Assembly: GCF_037392515.1 (NCBI RefSeq)
Contig: NC_090291.1
Location: 37,533,001 to 37,597,000 of the forward strand
Direction of reading: 5' to 3'
From: Haliotis asinina
Taxonomy: Eukaryota > Mollusca > Gastropoda > Lepetellida > Haliotidae
Length of the DNA stretch: 64,000 nucleotides
Under the pieces are notes generated by a model, which searched no databases, was not told the origin of the DNA, and was given only the letters and a program-made list of their open reading frames with translations. Below, piece after piece: positions 58,001 through 64,000 of the stretch. Position 1 is the first letter of the stretch, and every line of letters begins with the position of its first letter. A program made the position numbers and the translations under genes.

Positions 58001-58119
58001 TCCTTATCGAGTGTTTTACCTATCATGGTGCCAACAATGAGCCCAATCCCTGACAAGAGTCCAAGGTCTCTCTTCATCTCTATTTTTGGGGCACCGTCTG
58101 CCTCTTTGTCGTTCGCCAT
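46011..58119 (-). CDS. SLC7-family amino-acid transporter light chain, b(0,+)AT-like, complete
   Basis: Join (minus): 58119-58020, 57329-57228, 55506-55243, 54263-54138, 53346-53247, 53021-52977, 51535-51412, 51101-50998, 50391-50295, 48430-48281, 47573-47405, 46069-46011. That is 1,440 bp or 479 residues, with GT/AG at every junction and all phases consistent. It is a plasma-membrane APC-fold exchanger with 12 predicted membrane helices. The unwound helix 1 motif GSGIF is at residues 34-38. Cys140 in YPGCDPP is the conserved cysteine that forms a disulfide with an SLC3 heavy chain. [10 protein letters not shown] puts Trp226 where human b(0,+)AT has Trp230, unlike the Phe or Tyr of LAT, y+LAT and x[14 protein letters not shown] and FGSVNG are further family blocks. 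The short N- and C-termini also fit SLC7A9. Exact orthology (SLC7A9 or a molluscan paralogue) needs a tree. Confidence 0.95.
46786..46952 (+). mobile_element. Family A SINE in SLC7 last intron
   Basis: GGGTAGACTAGTGGTAAGCG...CTGGGTTCGATTCCCCACAT...TAAAGCGGCC. Confidence 0.8.
47006..47237. mobile_element. 232 bp TIR MITE (type M), copy 2
   Basis: Inverted termini CCACAGGGAAACTGTAGCGC and CCACAGGCAAACTGTAGCGC. The arms continue for ~75 bp (TTGCGCAGC, ATGCGA-CGAA). Inner inverted repeat ATTCGTAACTACTCGT / ACGAGTAGTTACGAAT. Confidence 0.85.
47405..47573 (-). CDS. SLC7 exon 11: helices 11-12
   Basis: Encodes [20 protein letters not shown] and [20 protein letters not shown]; donor ATGG|GTGAGT. 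Reading through the donor would add a 31-residue tail to a stop at 47310, a possible retained-intron isoform. Confidence 0.93.
47680..47925 (+). mobile_element. Family B element, GTTGTTCAACGCC start variant
   Basis: GGTTGTTGTTCAACGCCACACTCAGCAATATTCC...; the 3' half is normal. An AGAGACCATATA / TATATGGTCTCT perfect hairpin follows at 47940-47966. Confidence 0.75.
48281..48430 (-). CDS. SLC7 exon 10: helices 9-10
   Basis: Encodes [40 protein letters not shown] and [10 protein letters not shown]; donor GTAGGC. Open frames on the other strand and frame here are shadows. Confidence 0.94.
48456..48615 (-). mobile_element. Family A SINE next to SLC7 exon 10
   Basis: ATGAGTGAGTATAGTTTAAAGCC...GGGGAGTCGAACTCGG...CATCCCACCGCCCC; only ~27 bp upstream of the exon 10 acceptor. 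Confidence 0.8.
49398..50000. mobile_element. ~600 bp DNA element with inverted ends
   Basis: Left end CAGTCTAAGTAAACTTAGTCTCAGTG and right end CTGAGGCTAACTTCACTTAGCCG are inverted repeats. Inside each, GGTAACCTTTTGAG and CTCAAAGGTTACCTGACACG extend the match to ~110 bp. Solo ends are at 45-120 and 62391-62515. Confidence 0.6.
50295..50391 (-). CDS. SLC7 exon 9: amphipathic helix and start of helix 9
   Basis: Encodes [20 protein letters not shown] and [12 protein letters not shown] (human [20 protein letters not shown]); donor GTGAGT. Confidence 0.94.
50575..50845 (+). mobile_element. Family B element, near full length
   Basis: GAGCGAGTGGGTGAGTTTAG...CAGACAATCCAGTGATCAAC...TTGCTGAAGACCTGTTCTGC. 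Confidence 0.85.
50998..51101 (-). CDS. SLC7 exon 8: helix 8
   Basis: Encodes [20 protein letters not shown] and [14 protein letters not shown]; donor GTAGAG. Confidence 0.94.
51412..51535 (-). CDS. SLC7 exon 7: helix 7
   Basis: Encodes [20 protein letters not shown] and [20 protein letters not shown]; donor GTGAGT. Confidence 0.94.
51702..51886 (-). mobile_element. Family A SINE
   Basis: (GTCA)n-rich tail, GAATCGAACCAGGGCC, ACCACTAGACTACCCCATCGCCCC. Confidence 0.8.
51910..51960. mobile_element. Palindromic element type P, half copy
   Basis: GGACCTGGATTTCTGAAGCTCTCTTAGTG...GGTCGTAAGTG, then ends. Confidence 0.5.
52400..52555 (-). mobile_element. Family A SINE
   Basis: (GAGT)n, CTTTACACCGC...GTGGGGAATCGAACCCGGG...CTTCTCCACCGCCCC. 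Confidence 0.8.
52613..52935 (-). mobile_element. Family A SINE split by ~130 bp
   Basis: Tail half 52613-52705 (GAATATGGTTTTATGGTGTT) and head half 52842-52935 (CACATTATTACTGTACCCATG...GAGGCTACTCTACCGCCCC) with unrelated sequence between. Confidence 0.5.
52977..53021 (-). CDS. SLC7 exon 6: 45 bp microexon
   Basis: Encodes [14 protein letters not shown] (human NQLNYITEELRNPY); both borders have strong consensus and the split Arg codon fits. Confidence 0.93.
53247..53346 (-). CDS. SLC7 exon 5: extracellular loop and helix 6 substrate gate
   Basis: Encodes [12 protein letters not shown] and [13 protein letters not shown](W). Trp226 is the gate aromatic typical of b(0,+)AT. Confidence 0.94.
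53510..53722. repeat. ~34 bp minisatellite, ~6 copies
   Basis: Unit GTAGGTGTCGACGTCTCACA + GAACGGTGTAAAGA in SLC7 intron 4. Confidence 0.9.
53744..53978 (+). mobile_element. Family B element
   Basis: GAGTGAGTTTAGTTTTACGTC...TATGTCGGCCG...CCGGGACTTCACCGG. Confidence 0.8.
53990..54057 (+). mobile_element. Family B 5' fragment
   Basis: GATGAATTTAGTTTTACGCCGCACCCAGC...TATATGGCGGCGGTCTGTAAATAATTCC; ends 80 bp from SLC7 exon 4. Confidence 0.75.
54138..54263 (-). CDS. SLC7 exon 4: helices 4-5
   Basis: Encodes [20 protein letters not shown] and [18 protein letters not shown]; acceptor TTTCAG, donor GTCAGT. Confidence 0.93.
54370..54960. other. SLC7 intron 3 sequence without features
   Basis: Only AT-rich sequence; no repeat family recognised. 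Confidence 0.5.
55062..55128 (+). mobile_element. Family A SINE head fragment
   Basis: GGGTGAGGTAGCACAGTGGTTAAAGCGTTTGC...GAGTTCGATTCCC; the tail is lacking. Confidence 0.6.
55243..55506 (-). CDS. SLC7 exon 3: helix 2 end, helix 3, heavy-chain cysteine
   Basis: Encodes [20 protein letters not shown], then a loop a few residues longer than in human proteins ([10 protein letters not shown]), [16 protein letters not shown], and [11 protein letters not shown] with Cys140. It is the largest coding exon; donor C|GTAAGA. Confidence 0.93.
56236..56345. repeat. 110 bp hairpin with perfect 19 bp arms
   Basis: CAAATAGGACAAATTGTAT (56236-56254) and its exact complement (56327-56345) enclose CACCGAAACGTCGC and AATAAAGAAGTTG. 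The related sequence is at 19040-19100. Probably the end structure of a Penelope-like element. Confidence 0.75.
56346..56578 (+). mobile_element. Family B element
   Basis: TTGTTGAAAGCCGCACTAAGC...CTAAATGGCGGCAG...GATCTTCACGG. Confidence 0.75.
56590..57130. other. SLC7 intron 2 sequence without features
   Basis: No open splice-bounded frame or known repeat seen. Confidence 0.45.
57228..57329 (-). CDS. SLC7 exon 2: helix 1b-2
   Basis: Encodes (G)[13 protein letters not shown] and [18 protein letters not shown]; acceptor TTCCACAG, donor GTATGG. Confidence 0.93.
57724..57982 (+). mobile_element. Family B element close to SLC7 exon 1
   Basis: GTGCGTGAGTTTAGTTTTACGCC...CCCGATCCCGTTAGTCGCC...CCGGATCTTCACGGGGTCC. 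Confidence 0.85.
58020..58119 (-). CDS. SLC7 exon 1: start and helix 1a
   Basis: ATG at 58119-58117. A short 15-residue cytoplasmic tail is followed by [19 protein letters not shown]. The donor is ATAG|GTAAAA. A family B element ends only ~40 bp inside the intron. Confidence 0.93.
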
Positions 58120-58145
58120 GACTGGTTGTGTTGTCCCCCTTGATT

Positions 58146-58175
58146 TTAGTGTTTAAACTTCAAAATGACGGCCAT
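58146..58175 (-). CDS. 9-codon uORF in the SLC7 5' UTR exon
   Basis: ATGGCCGTC...CACTAA, 27 bp before the main ATG. It lies in the same exon, which has an acceptor TTTGTTTCAG ending at 58180. It may dampen translation; inference only. Confidence 0.4.
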   Translation of the reverse strand: MAVILKFKH

Positions 58176-58652
58176 AAATCTGAAACAAAATATAAATATG
58201 AAAAATATTTTTAAATTGGTTAGGATTATCGGTGTCTTCTGCACAGAATGTTGAAGCTGTCCAACCGTGCGTTAGGCCCAGTCATCATCAAACATTGGTG
58301 CATCCTTGCTTCTGCCAGAAGGTCCATTTCACATGAACACAATTTAATTTTATTACATATTTTATAATGTTATTATTTATTTATTATTATATATTTACTC
58401 AGTTGCTTGCAACAAAGAACGTAAAACTAGTAAAAAATAGTGCAATTTACCTGAAACTATGTCTACCCATATACACTTGTTCACCTGTCCATGTGCTATA
58501 TTAAGCTCATTAATTGTACTCTTGGTCATGTGGCCATAAATACCTTATTACTCTTTAAGGTGCAAACAATACTTTCTTGAGCGTCACATAATGCAATTCT
58601 GCGTTATATGCAGAGAAACACTGAAATATGGCGCATCATGTTTCCCTCATTA

Positions 58653-58808
58653 GAGTGAGTACGGTTTTACGCCGCTTTTATGAACATTCTACCAATGTCC
58701 CAGGGGACACCAGAGGTGGGCTTCACTCATTGTACTCATGTGGGAATCGAACCCGGGTCTTCAGTGTGACGAGCGGATGCTTTAAACATAAGGTTACCCC
58801 ACCGTCCC
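58653..58808 (-). mobile_element. Family A SINE, near full length
   Basis: GAGTGAGTACGGTTTTACGCC...GGGAATCGAACCCGGGTC...AAGGTTACCCCACCGTCCC. Confidence 0.85.
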
Positions 58809-59165
58809 TCCAGAATTAAATCCAGCAAAATCGCAAGCAAAATACGATGAGTATATTCCCCAGGGAGCTGAGAAGGGAAAATGATCTTGAAAAAAGTGAT
58901 CACTTCCCCGTCGTTTAAGAAACGCTTAGTCATCAATGCATCAACAACATGCATGTACTTTTGGAAAATATGTACATGCGACATTGATATTATCGTATAA
59001 ATGCCAGGGACACCTGCTGTAGAATGATGTGGAAGAGAAATATATGCTATTCCAGATGGTCATAAGCAGTAGTCGAAACATACAACCATATATAATTCGA
59101 AAGTGGATTTCTGTTTCGGTGCATGAATATGTCATTTTGTTAACCCCAAAATATCAGAATATACC

Positions 59166-59308
59166 TGAAGGATATGCCTCGTCAAGCCGAAGACGCGAGT
59201 TGGATTCTCCTCATGGTAAAATGCGTGAAGCCCATTTCCGGCGTCCCCTGTCGTGATATTGCCGGAATATTGCTAAAGCGGCATAAAACAAAACTATCTC
59301 ACTCACTC
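59166..59308 (+). mobile_element. Family A SINE, head-truncated
   Basis: CTCGTCAAGCCGAAGACGCG...CCCATTTCCGGCGTCCCC...TAAAGCGGCATAAAAC...TCACTCACTC. Confidence 0.8.
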
Positions 59309-59309
59309 T

Positions 59310-60120
59310 TGAAGGATCTATAATAAACATACATAAACAAAACATTCACGATATGACGCTGTGAAAAAAACAGTCATTAAGATTCCTAACTTCATATTAT
59401 GTATGTCATAAACCTGTTCAACTTAATCCTAAGTGCATATGTACGGTCATGCCCAGGCAGATTTTGTTATTACGCAAATACCTGCGTCCTGACTGCACCA
59501 GTGCCTTACACATTAGATCAGAGGAGAGGAGGGGGTGGGGAATATGGATGGGGAAGTCTGGCGTCGGGGCAGTGTTTGAGGGATTATTTAAGGAAGCAGT
59601 CTCAAAAACTGATACGGCTGATTCTATCTTTGTCGGAAATTAAAAATAATTTTCAAAGGTGGTCCACCTTCATGCTTCAGATTGACTCTGACTTTAGTCA
59701 CGGTTTACATATAAAGTTTTCAGTACCTACTTTTAGAATGAGTAGAATGTAACCGAGCCTTATTGTCTGACAACATTGTGGGCGTCAACAATCCGTGAAC
59801 GTGGCCATGTTACATGGAATACTCCTAGGGTCCGTGCACCTTTGATACCGTTACTACAGCAATGTAGGGTACCTACGTTAGATGCAAATAACGTAGGTAG
59901 TGCTGATTTTTATTTTCACACAGGCTGTGTATGTAACTCGACAACAGCAGTCACAATCGTTTACCAACGCTCGATGTAATGCCTTATCTCCCTTTGAATC
60001 GTCAGTATATATGTTCTCAATCGTCACACGGGCACTGTTAACGACGTGGAAGAAGTACACCTATTCTTCCGTGACCTGACACGTTGTCTGGGCCCATGAG
60101 AACAGTCATCCACAGAGAAA
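59310..60120. other. Noncoding stretch
   Basis: ACGTTAGATGCAAATAACGT (59875-59894) is a small inverted repeat; nothing else seen. Confidence 0.45.
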
Positions 60121-60284
60121 TACGTCAAGTCCACAAGCACATTGTCCAGCACAACAGTTGTATTTGCACAAGCCATAGCAAACAGACGTTTTGACAGTTT
60201 GCCTCAGTTACGTGGTTTTACAAAGGGACATCACTCTAAACAATCTTATTTCGCAAAACTGGAAAATGGCTTATTGGTGACGTT

Positions 60285-60500
60285 GACTTCTCAAGCAACA
60301 GCAATGAACATTGTCACAACGACTGAGTCAGGCAAACCAATGTGCACATCTGTAAACTGCCACACATCTGTTGTAATAATGAGGTTCCATTGTCTCCTGT
60401 TGACAAAGTCTTCATGGCATTTGCTGAGCGACATAACTGAGCAATCAATAGCACCATATTCACATCTGCCCTGTTCATCTCTCAAACGCCATTGAGGCAG
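60285..60500 (-). pseudogene. Harbinger/HARBI1-type nuclease remnant
   Basis: The minus strand reads GAIDCSVMSLSKCHEDFVNR, then WNLIITTDVWQFTDVHIGLP and DSVVV. This matches the conserved GAIDGxH...FVNRK...N.Q...D...FT.....PGSVHD core of PIF/Harbinger transposases, with key Gly/His positions lost. A degraded frame continues leftward. Confidence 0.65.
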
Positions 60501-60924
60501 ATCTACACCATTGGTCTTGATTGCAACTACTATAGCTACCGTTGTGCACTCAGTCAGTGAACTACACTGCAGTGTAGGAGAGGAGGTATTGTATTGAGAC
60601 AGTTTATCCGCTCATTTAGAGCATTAAGATATTAAATATTTTAATTCAGCATCATGCACTGATATCAGAGAAATACTGCACTGAGCGTATGCGGTGAACA
60701 AATGAACGCACACGTTATAATTATGCATTGTGTAATATATAATATTGTAGTGGTGTAGACAGACATACTAGGTGTAAATACATAAAATAGTAATGTGTAT
60801 CTTAGACATGCTCTATATCGTTACCAAAATTAGTAGTACTATTTTAGACACGCTCATAATCATCACAAGTACAATTTAGTATTTTTGTCTCTTTGAAACA
60901 TCATAAATACAGACATATCGTAGT

Positions 60925-61022
60925 GGGTTTAGTTTCACATTTATCAGTTTTCCAGCAATATCCGGTTGGGGAAACCGGAAATGGGCCTCAAACATCGTAC
61001 CCATGTTGGGAATCGAACCCGT
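60925..61022 (-). mobile_element. Family A SINE fragment
   Basis: GTTTAGTTTCACATTTATCAG...GGAAATGGGCC...GGGAATCGAACCCG. Confidence 0.65.
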
Positions 61023-61097
61023 CCTCGTATCGTATGTCCTCGACGTAACATACTTCCAGGTCTGCTCCTTTATTTATTTCAGTCATCATGTTCATAC

Positions 61098-61226
61098 ACA
61101 AGGATACATAATGAGTGAGAGACTGAATACGGTTTTACACCGCATTTAGCACACACTCTACCACATTTGGGAATCGAACACGGGTGCTCAGTGTGACGAA
61201 CGAACGCTCTAGGCTACCCCACCATC
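61098..61226 (-). mobile_element. Family A SINE, internally deleted
   Basis: GAATACGGTTTTACACCGC...GGGAATCGAACACGGG...CTCTAGGCTACCCCACC. Confidence 0.7.
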
Positions 61227-61343
61227 CTTACCGCTCCTTCGAAGCCATGTTCATGTTGCGTCAGTATTGTTTTGGTTGAAACAGATTTTATTCACAAAGT
61301 GAAAAGGATCGTTCATGAAAATGATCCGGGACGAGTTAAGGGA

Positions 61344-61512
61344 GTGGGTGAGTAAGTTTAGTTTTACGCCGATTTTTAGCAATATTCCAGCGATATCACG
61401 GCGGGGGACACCAGAAAACGGGCTTCACCCATTGTGCCCATGTGGGGAATCGAACCCGGGTTTTCGGCGTGACGAGCGAACGCTTTAACCACTAGGCTAC
61501 CCCACCGCCCCT
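61344..61512 (-). mobile_element. Family A SINE, best-preserved copy
   Basis: GTTTAGTTTTACGCCGATTT...CACGGCGGGGGACACCAG...GGGGAATCGAACCCGGGTTT...AACCACTAGGCTACCCCACCGCCCC. A useful family reference. Confidence 0.9.
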
Positions 61513-61629
61513 GGAGGTAAGGGATTAGTGATAGAACACAATAGGTGCAGAGTACCAAAACTGATTGAATCTGTTTTATTTGGGTTATTTATTAAAGCTG
61601 TACATTAACCGTATTTCAGTTTCATGAAA

Positions 61630-61884
61630 CCTGTGAAGATCCTAGGTTGAATAGGTCTTCAGCAACCCATGCCAAAAAAGGCGACTATGCTTGTCGTAAG
61701 AGGAGACTAACGGGACCGGGTGGTCAGGCTCGCTGACTTGGGTGACACACGTCATCGGTCCCCAGTTGCGCAGATCGATGCTCATGCTGTTGATCACGGG
61801 TTTGTCTGGTCCAGACTTAATTATTTACAGACGGCTGCCACATAGCTAGAACATTGCTGAGTGAAACTAAACTCACTCACTCAT
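61630..61884 (-). mobile_element. Family B element, near full length
   Basis: GTGAAGATCCTAGGTTGAAT...GTAAGAGGAGACTAACGGG...GAAACTAAACTCACTCACTC. Confidence 0.88.
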
Positions 61885-61889
61885 TTTCA

Positions 61890-62057
61890 TGAGTGAGTGA
61901 GTGAGTGAGTGAGTGAATAAGTATCGTTTTGTGCCGCTTTTATCAATATTCCAGCAATATCACGACCGGGAACACTAGAAATGTGCTTCACACATTGCAC
62001 CCATGTGGAGAATCGAACCCGGGTCTTTACCCACAAGGCAACCTCACCTCGCCTCAT
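61890..62057 (-). mobile_element. Family A SINE directly after the family B copy
   Basis: (GAGT)6, GTATCGTTTTGTGCCGC...GGAGAATCGAACCCGGGTC...GGCAACCTCACC. Confidence 0.8.
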
Positions 62058-62390
62058 TTTCATAATTAATGTTGTTTCACAGAAAAGATAATGTAATCAC
62101 ATAATTGCAACCACAAACATTTTTCTTTTTCACAGACTTTTTCTTAATATGCTGATTTCATAACTCGAAATGAAAAAATAAGGGCACATTTCGTCTCACA
62201 CAGCAGCTGACGAATACTGTAGGTTGGCCGTGTGTCAATACTCCATTCTACCCACAAGCTTCACCTGCATGATGTCTGTATTGAGGGAAAGAAGTTTAAG
62301 GTGAAAGACCCAACATGTATCGTCGACTGTTTGGTTACAACACACCTCAGCGTGATTAAACTTTGACAACTGAAAGAATGCCCACTTTGG

Positions 62391-62515
62391 CGATTTGGAA
62401 AGCTGTGTTCTGATTGGTCAGTCTCAAAGGTTACTTGACGCGACCTCCCAAAAGGTTTTGATAGACTCAGTAGAGGAGTATAACGAAAAGTACTGAGGCT
62501 AAGTTTACTTAGACT
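62391..62515. repeat. Solo end of the 49398-50000 type element
   Basis: GGAAAGCTGTGTTCTGATTGGTCAGTCTCAAAGGTTACTTGACGCGACC...ACTGAGGCTAAGTTTACTTAGAC. Confidence 0.7.
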
Positions 62516-62519
62516 CCAC

Positions 62520-63060
62520 ACGGGGCATGCCACTACAGTGACAGCGTATGAATACGCCATAAACTGTTCGACATTTACAAACATTGAAAGAAACAGAGCA
62601 AACTAAATATATCTTCTTTATGACAGGCATTACAATGAAACAGATAGAAAGAATTCGCCATGAGCGACATATCATATCAGACAGGTGGTTCTGCAAGCTG
62701 CCGCAATATTTCAGTGCAGTAATGACCCCTTGACACAGGGAGCGTTTAGAATATATTAATAATTTCAGCTGAGAACATTAAACCATAGATATTTGCATGG
62801 AGGTCGTCATCACTGTGCACTTTTAAATATGTGTTTGATCAGAACTCTTTCGATAGTTACGGTGTGAGTAAATATATTTATACAGGTCCGTCCACCCTTC
62901 TGAATGGAATCATCTGTCTATGATATGTTTTTTGTTCCATACCTAGTCTGTCTCACACTGTTTCCCCTGCTGCCCGAGCACGCGATGAAATTTTAAAGCC
63001 TTCTAAGAATCAAAGCATGCGGGTCCCTCAGGTTCACGATCGATCTCCCATCTCACTGGG
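62520..63060. other. Noncoding stretch
   Basis: Nothing recognised. Confidence 0.45.
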
Positions 63061-63065
63061 GCTCC

Positions 63066-63173
63066 CGTGTGTGAGTGTGCGTGCGTGTGTGCGTGTGCGT
63101 GTGCGTGTGCGTGTGCGTGTGCGTGTGCGTTTGCGTTTGCGTTTGCGTGTGCGTGTGTCTGTGTCTGTGTCTA
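63066..63173. repeat. (GTGCGT)n microsatellite
   Basis: About 15 hexamer units with GTTTGC and GTCTGT variants at the right edge. Confidence 0.93.
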
Positions 63174-63443
63174 TAGTTGTTCACTGGCCACCGGTGCTGT
63201 TGTTCCCGCAAATATTTTGTATTGTGTAATTCCTGTGATAGAATTCCCCTTCTTAATATTCACAGGGACTACATTTGAACGTTTTGTCAAAATTTATTTA
63301 CTGGAATGCGAGGCAAAAACTTTTCGTAGCCATTGCTAGATTTTGCAGACGACACAAAAAGAAATGTTATTCGAGATACAGAAGTACTTCCACGAAGTAC
63401 CGAATGAGCTGACGTTGCAATGCCCCCACTTGTAAGAAACTTG

Positions 63444-63444
<1 letters not shown>

Positions 63445-63475
<31 letters not shown>
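63445..63475. repeat. (GT)n microsatellite
   Basis: About 15 GT units. Confidence 0.93.
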
Positions 63476-63478
<3 letters not shown>

Positions 63479-63489
63479 CACTCAACTCA

Positions 63490-64000
63490 CTCACATAATA
63501 GACTAATGTTCCTAATTTTGACCGCATAAACTAATTTTGTCTATCTGTTCGTCTGTCATTGACGCGTGAGTATTCTGACAGATGTCACACTCCATGTATA
63601 TCTGATTGATACTGAACAGACGATATGAAATATACATTCTGGTACGAATACTTTTACATGCATTTGTTTAGACAGCAATTGTTTTGTTATTACATAACAA
63701 TGCATTTTTTGTTCAAGTTGGGGAAGGTGACACAGTGACATAAAGAATTCAGTAGTCATCCTAATCAAGACCTCCAAGGTCGCCAGTATCACATGCGCGG
63801 TCCTTTTTCATACACAAAATGCAGTATAATCTTACTTCTTATGTCTCCCTTGAGTATCGACTGCCAGCATTGTGACAACTGGAAAAAATATTACCCGCTG
63901 GTAACCGCCAGAGTAACTGCATCGCTAATAATCATATGAAGTCACACATTCAATTATCTGTTTTTGAGTTCGCTGTGTACACAGTTATTTCACCGACTTT
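63490..64000. other. Noncoding stretch to window end
   Basis: No exon-like frame, RNA gene or repeat family seen. Confidence 0.4.

Overview
This is a eukaryotic nuclear window, most likely from a marine gastropod and probably an abalone (Haliotis). Genes are split into short exons with GT/AG borders. The space between is packed with two dispersed repeat families: a tRNA-derived SINE (family A) and a ~255 bp element opening GTGAGTGAGTTTAGTTTTACG (family B). Both are characteristic of abalone DNA as I recall it; no database was searched. There is no prokaryotic operon structure, and most long open frames are repeat or intron noise.

Three protein-coding loci can be supported. (1) Positions 165-12582, minus strand: the 5' eleven coding exons of SAMHD1, a SAM + HD-domain dNTP triphosphohydrolase. 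All splice phases agree, and every catalytic or allosteric residue I checked is conserved. The 3' part lies beyond the left edge. (2) Positions 34607-39294, plus strand: an unrecognised coiled-coil protein of about 559 residues. It has one large terminal exon and, upstream, two homologous 137 bp exons. (3) Positions 46011-58119, minus strand: a complete 12-exon SLC7 amino-acid transporter light chain of 479 residues, most like b(0,+)AT/SLC7A9. It has a poly(A) signal and a spliced 5' UTR with a short uORF.

Layout. 0.2-12.6 kb is SAMHD1, whose introns hold several minisatellites, a palindromic element, a nested family-B insertion and a decayed Penelope-like retroelement. 12.7-14.6 kb holds a 32 bp duplication and a C-rich minisatellite. 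14.65-18.67 kb is a near-identical 2,008 bp tandem duplication. 20.8-21.1 kb is a promoter-like region with a perfect inverted pair of ETS sites. 21.1-34.3 kb is mainly repeats, including a 1.6 kb satellite of ~46 x 35 bp that arose inside a family-B element. 34.4-39.6 kb is the coiled-coil gene. 39.6-45.9 kb holds repeats, a decayed MULE-type transposase and a 54 bp minisatellite. 45.9-58.2 kb is the SLC7 gene. 58.2-64 kb holds repeats and a Harbinger-type nuclease remnant.

The three genes show no common pathway. The most unusual structure is in SAMHD1: the 5' splice site after the exon carrying metal ligand His167 has been amplified into about 20 tandem copies in the following intron. Other notable points are the duplicated exon upstream of the coiled-coil gene and the satellite that grew from one segment of a dispersed repeat.
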